Made by a program: the position numbers and the translations under genes
Shown here: positions 1 to 8,630 of the stretch, one piece after another
Layout: each line of letters opens with the position of its first letter
Numbering within the stretch: position 1 is the stretch's first letter
The notes under the pieces: generated by a model
Database searches by the model: none
What the model was told of the DNA's origin: nothing
The model's input: only the letters and a program-made list of their open reading frames with translations
Assembly (NCBI RefSeq): GCF_001307275.1
Contig: NZ_CP012831.1
Span: 6,130,501 to 6,194,500, forward strand
DNA: 64,000 nt
Source of the DNA: Pseudomonas fluorescens
Lineage (GTDB): Bacteria > Pseudomonadota > Gammaproteobacteria > Pseudomonadales > Pseudomonadaceae
Direction of reading: 5' to 3'

Positions 1-888
1 CGTGGTGCGCCCGCGGTTGACCTGCTCGTTGGCCTGGCCGGCGCGCTGCAGGGTCTGGTCGACATGGCCGGCGATGTTTTCCATGGCCTCGACCAGATGG
101 CTGATCGCACCGCTCATCTGTGCCACTTCGTCGAGTTGGTGACGGGCACCGGTTTCCAGGGTCTGGCCAACCTGGGACAGGTCCTGGCCCAGGTCCGAGA
201 GGTTGCGGGTGTCGCGCACCACGCCGTCCACCAGTTGGGTGACCTGCTGGAGGAAATGATCGAAACGCTCACTCGAAGAGACCTTGACGCCGTCGCTGCG
301 CTGCCTGTCGGCGTCGTTGCTCAACTGCGCGGCCGCCGCCAGCACCTTATCGAGCACCTCCTGGTTTTCCGTGGCGTCGGCCAGGCTCTGGTTCGCCAGG
401 TAAATCAGGATCACGCTTTCCACCACCACGTAGAACGCGTGAAGAAAGATCATCGACCAGCCACCGTGGGTGTCCATGACGAATACCGGATAACCCTGGT
501 GTTGAAGCCAGTGAAAACCAAGGTGATGAACCGCGATGGTGGCGGCGGCAACGACAATCGGCAGCCAGTCACGGTAGAACGTCAACACGGCCAGCAGCAC
601 GAAGATCCCGAAGTGGAATTCGATCACGCCGTGGGTCTGGTTGATGTGCAAGGCCGCCATGACCATCAGCGCCACCGCGATGACGCAGCGCATGGCCCGG
701 GTGCCGGCCAGGACGCGATAAAGCGTGGTGCTCGCCACGCAGGTGGTCGCCCCCACCAGCAGCGCCTGGGTGAACGTCGAGTGCAGGAATGCCAGGCTCA
801 GGGAATACAGCAACGTGAGCCAGAGTAGCCCCAGCATGATGCGGTCGGCTTTACGGTGGTGATCGTTAAAGCGCACGGGCGATGTCAT
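1..888 (-). CDS. Methyl-accepting chemotaxis protein, 3' end outside window
   Basis: Read on the minus strand from an ATG at 888 preceded by AAGGA; 296 codons are visible and the frame runs off the window. The first ~190 residues are hydrophobic with about six membrane segments and contain a His-rich stretch (HINQTHGVIEFHFG, then HHLGFHWLQH). A heptad-rich cytoplasmic region follows (QLVDGVVRDTRNLSDLGQDL, then GHVDQTLQRAGQANEQ), typical of the signalling part of MCPs. There is no periplasmic ligand domain, so the signal is probably sensed in or at the membrane. Transducer identity is seen; the ligand is unknown. Confidence 0.8.
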   Translation of the reverse strand, partial: MTSPVRFNDHHRKADRIMLGLLWLTLLYSLSLAFLHSTFTQALLVGATTCVASTTLYRVLAGTRAMRCVIAVALMVMAALHINQTHGVIEFHFGIFVLLAVLTFYRDWLPIVVAAATIAVHHLGFHWLQHQGYPVFVMDTHGGWSMIFLHAFYVVVESVILIYLANQSLADATENQEVLDKVLAAAAQLSNDADRQRSDGVKVSSSERFDHFLQQVTQLVDGVVRDTRNLSDLGQDLSQVGQTLETGARHQLDEVAQMSGAISHLVEAMENIAGHVDQTLQRAGQANEQVNRGRTT

Positions 889-1068
889 GGGGGTCGTCCT
901 TTTCAAAGACTTGGAGGTCCGTTACCGAGTGCCGCTAACGGCTTAGCGGCGTTTCGAGAGGGAACTTTAACTGATTATCATCAATTGGTGGCACTGCGCC
1001 ATCAAGCTTTTCTCGGCGGTCTTTGCTTTATGATGTGCGCCATCTCATGACTGACTGATGGAACCCCC

Positions 1069-2217
1069 ATGACTTTCGATTTCGACACCGTATTGGAGCG
1101 CCACGGCACCGGCAGTACCAAATGGAGCCGCTACCCGGCCGATGTGCTGCCAATGTGGGTGGCCGACATGGATTTCCCCGCCCCACCGGTGGTCATCGAC
1201 GCGCTGCACAAGCGCCTTGAACATCCGATGCTGGGCTACAGTGTCGCCCAGGACAATCTGCGCGCAGCCATCGTGGCGGACCTGTGGGGCAAGTACGCCT
1301 GGCGTGTCGAGCCTCAGCAGATCGTGTTCCTGCCTGGCGTCGAGCCGGGTTTCAATATGGCGCTGCGTGCCCTGGTGGAACCCCGACAGAATGTCGTGGT
1401 GCAGGTGCCCAACTACCCTCCGCTGCGCCACGCCCCCGGTCACTGGCAGTTGAACAAAGTGGAGTTGCCGTTCACCCCGGTCAAGGGTGAATTCCATACG
1501 CCCTTGACCGCGTTGCGCGAAGCATTGCAGGGCGGCGGCGCCCTGTTGCTGAGCAACCCTCACAACCCGCTGGGCAAGGTGTTTGGCCGCGAAGAACTCA
1601 AGGCCGTGGCGGACATTTGCCTGGCGCAGGACGCCTGGATCATCTCCGACGAAATCCATGCCGAATTGTGCTTCGACGGCCGCGTGCACATTCCGACCGC
1701 CTCCCTCAGCCCGGAGATTGCCGAGCGCACCATCACCTTGATGTCCGCCAGCAAGGCCTACAACATCGCCGGGCTGAAAACATCGTTCGCCATTATCCAG
1801 AACGCCAAGCTGCGCGAGCGGGTCAACAACGCGCGGGCCGGCATGGTCGACAGCGTCAATGCCTTCGGCCTGGAAGCGACCCGTGCGGCCTACAGCGAAG
1901 CCGGCCCATGGCTGGAGGCCTTGAAAGCCTATCTGCAAGCCAACCGCGATTACCTGGTCGAGGCGGTGAGCACCCGTCTGCCGGGCATCACCATGACCGT
2001 GCCCCAGGGCACTTACCTGGCCTGGCTGGATTGCTCCGGGCTGGGGCTGGATGACCCACAAGGATTTTTCTTGAAAGAAGCCAAGGTCGGGCTGAGTGCC
2101 GGGCTGGATTTTGCTGACGATGCCGGGCAGTTCGTGCGCCTGAACTTCGGCTGCCCGCGGGCATTGCTGGAGGAAGGCCTCGCACGGATGGAGCGCAGCC
2201 TGAAAGCCAGGGGCTGA
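1069..2217 (+). CDS. patB: MalY/PatB-family PLP-dependent C-S lyase (aminotransferase class I/II)
   Basis: A 382-residue fold-type I PLP enzyme. The N-terminal LPMWVADMDF motif is characteristic of the MalY/PatB group, which cleaves cystathionine or cysteine conjugates (beta-C-S lyase) rather than transaminating. Visible active-site elements are SNPHNPLGK near 162-170, IISDEIH with the PLP-pyridine Asp at about 194, and SASKAYN with the Schiff-base Lys at about 229. Length is normal. The gene is monocistronic, with an inverted repeat just downstream that probably ends transcription. Exact substrate cannot be told from sequence. Confidence 0.87.
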   Translation: MTFDFDTVLERHGTGSTKWSRYPADVLPMWVADMDFPAPPVVIDALHKRLEHPMLGYSVAQDNLRAAIVADLWGKYAWRVEPQQIVFLPGVEPGFNMALRALVEPRQNVVVQVPNYPPLRHAPGHWQLNKVELPFTPVKGEFHTPLTALREALQGGGALLLSNPHNPLGKVFGREELKAVADICLAQDAWIISDEIHAELCFDGRVHIPTASLSPEIAERTITLMSASKAYNIAGLKTSFAIIQNAKLRERVNNARAGMVDSVNAFGLEATRAAYSEAGPWLEALKAYLQANRDYLVEAVSTRLPGITMTVPQGTYLAWLDCSGLGLDDPQGFFLKEAKVGLSAGLDFADDAGQFVRLNFGCPRALLEEGLARMERSLKARG

Positions 2218-2233
2218 TTCAACTGCCAATGCC

Positions 2234-2268
2234 CCTTGTGGTTAGGGAGCAAGCTCCTTGCCACAAGG
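2234..2268. terminator. Inverted repeat between convergent genes, likely bidirectional terminator
   Basis: CCTTGTGG...AGGGAGC pairs with GCTCCTTGCCACAAGG across a very short loop. It lies between the convergent patB and VOC genes and resembles a degenerate copy of the GCGAGGGAGCTTGCTCCC REP family. It has no long T-run, so terminator function is inferred from position and symmetry. Confidence 0.5.
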
Positions 2269-2277
2269 GTTTGAGCT

Positions 2278-2682
2278 TTATTCATGCATATCCGGCGCAT
2301 AGACAAAGCACAACTTGTTCCCCTCCGGGTCGCGGCAATACGCACCGAAATAACCTTCGCAATACTGCGGCCTCGGACCCGGTGGGCCTTCGTCGGTACC
2401 GCCCATGGCCATCGCCTGCTCCCAGGCAGCGCGGACGGTTTGCGGGGAATCGGCGGCGAAGCTCACTTGCATGCCATTGCCCCAGGTCGCGGGCAGGCCA
2501 TTGAAAGGCAACTGGACAAAAACCTGCGGCCAATACTTGCCGGGCTGACGCCAGCCTTCTCCCGGCGGGCCCGAATCGTTTTCGCCCGCGATGCGCTCCA
2601 GCCCCAGGCAGCCGAGCACTGCATCATAAAAAGCGACCATTGTCGGCAGGTCGCGCGCGCCGATCTGTATGTGGCTGAACAT
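2278..2682 (-). CDS. VOC (glyoxalase/bleomycin-resistance) family protein
   Basis: A 134-residue protein starting at MFSHIQIGARDL. The open frame extends 24 codons upstream, but this ATG begins the conserved fold. It has the beta-alpha-beta-beta-beta pattern of a VOC domain, with the two halves marked by HIQIGARDLPTMVAFYDAVL and AYCRDPEGNKLCFVY. Potential metal ligands are the early His and the late Asp/Glu of RDPEGN. VOC proteins include glyoxalases, dioxygenases and resistance proteins; nothing here selects among them. Confidence 0.8.
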   Translation of the reverse strand: MFSHIQIGARDLPTMVAFYDAVLGCLGLERIAGENDSGPPGEGWRQPGKYWPQVFVQLPFNGLPATWGNGMQVSFAADSPQTVRAAWEQAMAMGGTDEGPPGPRPQYCEGYFGAYCRDPEGNKLCFVYAPDMHE

Positions 2683-2868
2683 TGCCCTGCTCCTTCTCGA
2701 CACCGGTACTGACATTGGAGAATACAGGCTCGTCCAATGTTCGCCACAGCCCACCCTTCACCGACGAAACGACCACCGTCACGCTCATCGACTGGCCGGA
2801 CAATCCGACCGAACTCTGCCCGAAAACCCAAAGTCCACCCTCCATCGCAACCCACCTGGAGAACGACG

Positions 2869-3726
2869 ATGGTCGACTACCCTTTCCCGCCTTTCCCTAA
2901 ACAAAGCCAGCCGGTGCCCGGCACCCAGCGCAAAATGGACCCTTATCCGGACTGCGGCGAGCAGAGCTACACCGGCTCCGGACGACTGGCGAACAAGATC
3001 GCCCTGATCACCGGCGCCGACAGCGGCATCGGTCGCGCCGTTGCCATTGCCTTCGCCCGTGAAGGTGCGGATGTGGCGATTGCCTACTTGGACGAGCATG
3101 AAGACGCCCGGGAAACCGCACGCTGGGTCGAGCAGGCCGGACGCCAGTGCCTGTTGTTGCCCGGTGACCTGGCGGACAAAGGCCTGTGCCGCAAGATCGT
3201 CGATGAAACCGTCGCCCGCTTTGGCCATATCGACATCCTGGTCAACAACGCCGCGTTCCAGATGACCCACGAAAACCTGGAGGACATTCCCGACGAAGAA
3301 TGGGTGCGTACCTTCAATATCAACATCACCGCGATGTTCAGGATCTGCCAGGCCGCCGTGCCGCACATGAAGCCTGGTGGCTCGATCATCAATACCAGCT
3401 CGGTCAATTCCGACATGCCCAAGCCGACACTGCTGGCCTATGCCGCCACCAAAGGCGCCATCGCCAACTTCACCGGTGGCCTGGCGCAGATGCTCGGGCC
3501 CAAGGGCATCCGCGTGAACAGCGTGGCACCGGGACCGATCTGGACGCCGCTGATCGTGGCGACCATGCCCGAGGAAGAAGTGCAGAATTTCGGTACCCAG
3601 ACGCCCCTTGGCCGCCCCGGCCAGCCGGTTGAAGTGGCGCCGATCTATGTGCTGCTGGCCTCGGACGAAGGCAGCTACATCTCCGGAGCCCGTTATGGGA
3701 TTACCGGGGGCAAGCCGATGCTTTAA
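2869..3726 (+). CDS. Short-chain dehydrogenase/reductase, YghA/YhdF type
   Basis: A 285-residue SDR starting at the ATG 8 nt after GGAGAA; the frame is open another 44 codons upstream, but that stretch does not resemble SDRs. The N-terminal extension (PFPPFPKQSQPVPG, MDPYPDCG) is typical of the YghA-like subgroup. The cofactor motif TGADSGIGRA is at about 48-57, NNAA at about 126-129, and the catalytic set is Ser177, Tyr191 and Lys195 (YAATK). Likely an NAD(P)H-dependent reductase of aldehydes or sugars linked to stress; substrate unknown. Confidence 0.88.
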   Translation: MVDYPFPPFPKQSQPVPGTQRKMDPYPDCGEQSYTGSGRLANKIALITGADSGIGRAVAIAFAREGADVAIAYLDEHEDARETARWVEQAGRQCLLLPGDLADKGLCRKIVDETVARFGHIDILVNNAAFQMTHENLEDIPDEEWVRTFNINITAMFRICQAAVPHMKPGGSIINTSSVNSDMPKPTLLAYAATKGAIANFTGGLAQMLGPKGIRVNSVAPGPIWTPLIVATMPEEEVQNFGTQTPLGRPGQPVEVAPIYVLLASDEGSYISGARYGITGGKPML

Positions 3727-3790
3727 GCATGGCGCAGCGTTTTACCTGTGGCGAGGGAGCACTCAGCCAATGGGCCTTGCCCCTAATACC

Positions 3791-3878
3791 TGTGGGAGCG
3801 AGCGTGCTCGCGATAGGGGCAGGTCAGGCAACATCAATGGGCTGGTTTACCGCTATCGCGAGCAAGCTCGCTCCCACA
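3791..3878. repeat. REP doublet, GAGCGAGCTTGCTCGC family
   Basis: TGTGGGAGCGAGCGTGCTCGCGAT is followed by its reverse complement after a ~40 nt spacer, giving two facing REP palindromes (a REPIN). It occupies most of the 353-nt gap between the SDR and Yip1-like genes; nothing else is recognisable in that gap. Confidence 0.85.
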
Positions 3879-4079
3879 GTGGGCTGTGCCCGGCCAGTCG
3901 CCCATGACGCATCCGAGCGACTCGCTCGAAACGCCAGACCTTGTGCAGGAAGCGCATGTCTTCGCGTACCGGAAGCGGTCGGTCACCAGGAACAGGAAAT
4001 AAATGAAACCCCGGTCTTTTTCTGTGCCTCAAACCCAGTAAGGGCCTCATGCAGAGGCCGTCTTGATCAGGAGGTCGTC

Positions 4080-4691
4080 ATGTCCGCACCTTTCGTCAAA
4101 CTGTTCACACAGCCCGAATTCGCCTGGGCCGACATACGCGAGCAGGAACAGGCACATCCACGCCATTACCTGGCTCATTTGCTGTTGCTCGCGCTGATTC
4201 CCGCGGTGTGCCTGTTCATCGGCACCACCTGGACCGGATGGAGCCTGGCCGAAAACGAAACGGTTCGGCTCAGCAGCACCAGCGCGCTTCAATTGTGCGT
4301 GCTGCTGTACCTGACCATCGTCGTCGGCGTCACGTTGATGGGGCTGTTCATCCGCTGGATGTCCCGCACTTTCGAAGCGCGCCCGACGGTCAACCAATGC
4401 ATCGGTTTCGCCGCCTATACCGCAACGCCGTATTTCCTGGCCGGAGTTTTCGGGCTTTACCCGAGCCGCTGGCTGGCCGTGGCGGTGCTGTTGCTGGCAT
4501 CGGCCTACTCGACATTCCTGCTGTTCGTCGGGCTGCCCATGTTCATGGGCCTCAAGAAGGAACAGGGCCTGCTGTATTCGGCAAGTGTCTGGGGCGTGGG
4601 CCTGCTGGTATTGGTGACGATCCTGGTGGAAATGATCCTGCTCTGGTTCAACTACCTGCAGCCGGAATATTTGCGTGTCCCGGTGGGCTAA
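4080..4691 (+). CDS. Yip1-family integral membrane protein
   Basis: A 203-residue polytopic protein starting at an ATG 6 nt after AGGAGG. The short cytosolic N-terminus (FVKLFTQPEFAWADIREQEQ) matches the start of bacterial Yip1-domain proteins. Five hydrophobic segments follow: LLLLALIPAVCLF, LQLCVLLYLTIVVGV, ATPYFLAGVFGLYP, LAVAVLLLASAYSTFLLFVG and GVGLLVLVTILVEMILLWF. Function of the bacterial family is not settled. It stands alone between two REP doublets. Confidence 0.75.
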   Translation: MSAPFVKLFTQPEFAWADIREQEQAHPRHYLAHLLLLALIPAVCLFIGTTWTGWSLAENETVRLSSTSALQLCVLLYLTIVVGVTLMGLFIRWMSRTFEARPTVNQCIGFAAYTATPYFLAGVFGLYPSRWLAVAVLLLASAYSTFLLFVGLPMFMGLKKEQGLLYSASVWGVGLLVLVTILVEMILLWFNYLQPEYLRVPVG

Positions 4692-4739
4692 ATGCGTTTT
4701 CGGGGCGCACATCACCGATGACAGCGGCTTGAGATGATC

Positions 4740-4828
4740 TGTGGGAGCGAGCTTGCTCGCGATGGCGCTGGTTCAGTGACATGGATATTGGGCTTGCTGG
4801 CCTCTTCGCGAGCAAGCTCGCTCCCACA
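4740..4828. repeat. REP doublet, GAGCGAGCTTGCTCGC family
   Basis: TGTGGGAGCGAGCTTGCTCGCGAT and its facing complement lie between the convergent yip1-like and ligD genes, where the hairpins could stop transcription from both sides. Confidence 0.87.
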
Positions 4829-4857
4829 AAGGAACTGCGGCGTATAGCCGCGACACC

Positions 4858-7470
4858 TTAAACTTTCTTCATACCGATACGCCTGCGCATCTCAGCCGTA
4901 ATACTCTGTCGCGTCTTCTTCAGCCCAGCCCAAGGCTCATGCCCCACCTGCGCCAGACGTTCATGAACATTGTGCACATTCCACAGGTTCGCCCCCTTGA
5001 GCCCAGCCACCTCCTCACGAAATATCGGCACGGACACCGGCAACCCCTCCCGGGTCCTGGCGGCGTAGGCGCAGATGGTCGTGGAGCCCAGCCCATTGCG
5101 CAGGTAATCGATGAAGATCCGCCCTACCCGGTTCTTTGGCCCGGACACCGCCGAAAAACGGTCCGGCAGCAGCTTGGCCATGTGACTGACAATCGCATGA
5201 CTGAAGCCCTTGACCTCGTCCCAACCCAGTTTGCGCGTCAATGGCACCACCACATGAATGCCCTTGCCGCCGCTGGTCTTGAGGAACGCCTTGAGGCCTA
5301 GTTCATCGAGCACCGACAAGGTGAGCTGCGTCGCCTCGACCATGCTTTTCCAGGGCAGCGCCGGGTCCGGGTCGAGGTCGAGGACGAAGCGGTCGGGTTT
5401 GTCCAGGTCGACAGACGTGGCATTCCAGGTGTGCAGTTCCACCGTGCTCATCTGCACCGCACCGATCAGCGCCTCGGCGTTGTTGATGATCATCACTGGT
5501 TGCCCGGTCAGTTCCTTGTCCAGGCTGGTGATACCGGGAATCGCCAGGCGCTCGGGGTTCTTCTGGAAAAACAGCTCACCGGCGATGCCGTCCGGCGCCC
5601 GGACCAAGGCGACCGGGCGATCTTCCAGTTCCGGCAGGATGAATTCGGCAACGCTGGCGTAGTACTCGGCCAACTGCAGCTTGGTGGTGCCACTGCTGGC
5701 GTCGATGACCCGCTCCGGGTGAGTGATGCGGACCTTGCCGTCCATGGCCGGGGCCTTGGCTTTTGTCCTGGTCTTTGCCTTGTGCGGTTTCGCGTCGGGT
5801 TCATCCGGGGTGCTGGTTTTTTTCGCCACAGTGGTTTTCTTCACGGGTTTGGCAAGCTCCTGAGTGATGTCCTTGGCCGGCTTGTCGTTGCGCAAGCCAT
5901 GGAAGACCGCATGGCGCACCGAGCCTTCCTTGGTCATTTCGGCAAAGGCCACTTCGGCCAGCAGCGTCGGTTCCAGCCAATGCACGCCCTTGGCTTCGTA
6001 GCCGGTGGGCGGGTTCACCACGGCGGCTTTTTTCGTCTCCAGAGGCAGCAATTGCTGGTAGATGCTTTTGAGGGTGGTTTCGTTGAACCCGGTGCCGACC
6101 TTACCGGCGTAGCGCAACTGGCCGCTGTCGGCATCATGCAGCCCCAGCAGCAAGGCACCGAAAGCACTGCGGGCGCCTTTGGGATCGCTGAAGCCCACCA
6201 CCACGAACTCCTGGCGATTCTTGCATTTGAGCTTGATCCAGTCGTTGCTGCGCCTGGACACATAGGTGCTGCCGACGCGCTTGCCGATCAGCCCTTCCAT
6301 CTGCATCTGGCAGGCGCTGTTTAGCAGCGCTTCAGGGGTTTCTTCGAAGGCATCGGAGAAGCGCAACAAGGGGCTTTCGTTGGGCTCCAACACGGCGGCC
6401 AAGGCGGCCCGGCGCTCTTGCACCGGCACGTTGCGCAAATCCATGCCATTGAGATAAGGCACGTCGAACAGGTAATAGGCGATCTTGCCGCTGCTGCCGG
6501 CTTCGAAGGCGTTTTGCAAGGCCTGGAAGTCCGGCACCCCCTGCTCGTTGGCGACGACCATCTCGCCGTCGAGCCAGGCCGATTCCAACCCCAACGCGGC
6601 CAAGGCCTCGGCCTGTCTTGGCAATTTGTGGGTCCAGTCATGGCCGTTGCGGGTGAGCAGCCTGACGTCGCCGTTTTCGATCCGCGCCATGACCCGGTAA
6701 CCGTCGAACTTGATCTCATAAAGCCATTCGCCGTCGGGCGCGCTTTCCACCAGGGTTGCCAGTTCCGGCTTGAGGGTTTCTGGCAGCGGCCCGGCGACCG
6801 CCCCGCTGAGGGTGCCTTTCGAGGCGCGTTTCGGCGATTTCGGCCGCGCGGCTTTTTCCGGTTGCTTCACCGCTTTGGCGACAGCCTTGCCTCGACGCTT
6901 GGGCACGAGGGTACGATCGCTGAGCACGCTGTCCGGCTCGGCCTGGACCACGTCGTATTCGCTTTCGGGGCGGGCGGCCTGGTCCTGATGCTTGATCAGG
7001 AACCACTGCTCCTGCTTGCCGGGCATATGGGTGCGTACCAGGTTCCACAGGCCGTTGAGCTTTTCGCCTTGCAACTCGAACTTGAGCCGACCTTTTTCGT
7101 AGGCTTCGTGGGCGTCTCCCTGGGGAATCCAGACGCCCCGGTCCCAGACGATCACGTCACCGGCGCCGTAGTGACCTTCAGGGATGTTGCCCTCGAATGT
7201 GGCGTAATCCAGCGGATGATCTTCGACATGCACGGCCAGGCGTTTGGCCTTGGGGTCCAGGGACGGCCCCTTGGGCACCGCCCAGCTCTTGAGCGCGCCG
7301 TCCAACTCCAGTCGGAAGTCGTAGTGCAGCCGCGAGGCATCGTGCTTTTGAATGCAGAACTGCAAGGCGTGGGCGGTTTTTGCCGACCTGCGCGAACGTT
7401 TCGCCGCCGGTTCCGGGGTGGCGGCGAAATCTCGCATGCGGTTGTAGTCAGCCAGGGTCTTGCTGCTCAT
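4858..7470 (-). CDS. ligD: Multifunctional ATP-dependent DNA ligase LigD
   Basis: An 870-residue non-homologous end-joining ligase. Domain order: 3'-phosphoesterase at ~35-190 (HDASRLHYDFRLEL with His43/His49, then EGHYGAGDVIVWDRG), ATP-dependent ligase at ~230-535 with nucleotidyl Lys254 in EIKFDGYR, a Lys/Ala/Pro-rich linker, and an archaeo-eukaryotic primase-type polymerase at ~575-865 with catalytic Asp698/Asp700 (LDLDPDP) and Asp788. This is the usual Pseudomonas arrangement. Its usual partner Ku is not in the window. The start ATG overlaps the stop of ybdK by four bases (ATGA), so translation is probably coupled. It is the last gene of a four-gene leftward operon. Confidence 0.96.
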   Translation of the reverse strand: MSSKTLADYNRMRDFAATPEPAAKRSRRSAKTAHALQFCIQKHDASRLHYDFRLELDGALKSWAVPKGPSLDPKAKRLAVHVEDHPLDYATFEGNIPEGHYGAGDVIVWDRGVWIPQGDAHEAYEKGRLKFELQGEKLNGLWNLVRTHMPGKQEQWFLIKHQDQAARPESEYDVVQAEPDSVLSDRTLVPKRRGKAVAKAVKQPEKAARPKSPKRASKGTLSGAVAGPLPETLKPELATLVESAPDGEWLYEIKFDGYRVMARIENGDVRLLTRNGHDWTHKLPRQAEALAALGLESAWLDGEMVVANEQGVPDFQALQNAFEAGSSGKIAYYLFDVPYLNGMDLRNVPVQERRAALAAVLEPNESPLLRFSDAFEETPEALLNSACQMQMEGLIGKRVGSTYVSRRSNDWIKLKCKNRQEFVVVGFSDPKGARSAFGALLLGLHDADSGQLRYAGKVGTGFNETTLKSIYQQLLPLETKKAAVVNPPTGYEAKGVHWLEPTLLAEVAFAEMTKEGSVRHAVFHGLRNDKPAKDITQELAKPVKKTTVAKKTSTPDEPDAKPHKAKTRTKAKAPAMDGKVRITHPERVIDASSGTTKLQLAEYYASVAEFILPELEDRPVALVRAPDGIAGELFFQKNPERLAIPGITSLDKELTGQPVMIINNAEALIGAVQMSTVELHTWNATSVDLDKPDRFVLDLDPDPALPWKSMVEATQLTLSVLDELGLKAFLKTSGGKGIHVVVPLTRKLGWDEVKGFSHAIVSHMAKLLPDRFSAVSGPKNRVGRIFIDYLRNGLGSTTICAYAARTREGLPVSVPIFREEVAGLKGANLWNVHNVHERLAQVGHEPWAGLKKTRQSITAEMRRRIGMKKV

Positions 7471-8630
7471 GGACCACCTGCGACCTGTTGCAAGGCTGGG
7501 TCGGCAACCGGCCTCCCGGCGGTTTCCGCGAGCAACTGATCGACCACCCGGCTCAAGGCCTGTTCGACCGAATCGCCCAGCAGCAGGCCTTGTTCGTAGA
7601 GCACGATTTGCCGATCGGCGCTGGTGCCTTCCTGGACAATCGCGCGGGCCTGCTTGAACACGTCCTGGACGCCCAGTTCGGCCGCGGTTTCACCGAAAGT
7701 CTGCTCCGCCAGGGTCAGCCATTCCCCGATCAGCATCGGCTGTTCCTGCCCCTCGACGATAAACTCCGCGAGAATCCCGTGGCGCTTGGCCCGCCAGCGG
7801 TTTTCCTTGAGGATCCACTGGGACATCTGGCTGTAGCGGGCACCGGGCCGGCGCTGCGTCACGGCGTGGGCCACCATCAGGCGAAACAGCGAGACCAGAC
7901 AAAGGACATCGTCCGCCCGCGGGCAGGCATCGCAAATGCGCAGCTCCAACGTGGGATAACGTGAGGAAGGTCGTATCACCCACCAGCAATCGCTGGCCTG
8001 GCGAATGGACCCGGTGCGCATGAGCATGTCGACGTAGCCGCCGAACGCCGACTCATCTTCGAAATACTCCGGCACCCCCATGCGCGGCCATTCATCGCAG
8101 GCCACTTGTCGATAGCTGCTGAAGCCACTGTAGCCACCGTTCCAGAATGGCGATGACGCGCTCAGGGCTAGGAACATCGGCAACCACGGCAGGACCTCAT
8201 TCATGATCCGCACCCGATCCTGCGTTGCCGGGACTTCCACGTGGACATGCAGGCCCGACAGCACGCTGCGCCGCGCCACCCGCTGATAATCATCGAACAG
8301 TTGCTGGAAATGCAGCTCGTCGGTGGGTTGCAGCACCTGGGTGGCCATCGGGTGTGAACCGGCACTGAGCAGGCCCAGGCCATAGGGCGCCAAGCGCTGG
8401 TTCAGGCCCGTACGCACCTGGTTCAGGTAGTCGGCAGCCTCGGGCAGGCTGCGAAAGATGGGCGAGGCCATTTCCACCTGGCATTGGAACATTTCATGGG
8501 CGAAATGCTTGCCCAGCTCAGCCTGGCACGCGGCGACAGCCTCCGCAGGGGGGGCACCCGGCATGCAACGGGTGCTCAGGTCAGTGATGAAATACTCCTC
8601 TTCAACGCCGAATTTCATGCGTCTGTTCAT
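7467..8630 (-). CDS. ybdK: YbdK-type carboxylate-amine ligase (glutamate-cysteine ligase family 2)
   Basis: A 387-residue GCS2-family protein. It begins MNRRMKFGVEEEYFI, where GVEEEYF is the family hallmark; GGAGGG lies 8 nt upstream of this ATG, so it is preferred over an in-frame ATG 13 codons earlier. Other signatures are SAGSHP, LSGLHVHVEVP and LELRICDACPRADD. The family joins an amine to a carboxylate with ATP and has weak glutamate-cysteine ligase activity in E. coli YbdK; the natural substrates are uncertain. It overlaps the methyltransferase gene by 29 nt upstream and ligD by 4 nt downstream. Confidence 0.88.
   Translation of the reverse strand: MNRRMKFGVEEEYFITDLSTRCMPGAPPAEAVAACQAELGKHFAHEMFQCQVEMASPIFRSLPEAADYLNQVRTGLNQRLAPYGLGLLSAGSHPMATQVLQPTDELHFQQLFDDYQRVARRSVLSGLHVHVEVPATQDRVRIMNEVLPWLPMFLALSASSPFWNGGYSGFSSYRQVACDEWPRMGVPEYFEDESAFGGYVDMLMRTGSIRQASDCWWVIRPSSRYPTLELRICDACPRADDVLCLVSLFRLMVAHAVTQRRPGARYSQMSQWILKENRWRAKRHGILAEFIVEGQEQPMLIGEWLTLAEQTFGETAAELGVQDVFKQARAIVQEGTSADRQIVLYEQGLLLGDSVEQALSRVVDQLLAETAGRPVADPALQQVAGGP

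Noticed and set aside
1045..2229. 394-aa ORF antisense to patB
   Set aside because: Mirror-frame ORF of a high-GC gene; repetitive Gln/Gly/Ala/His composition, no domain, and the plus-strand C-S lyase is unmistakable.
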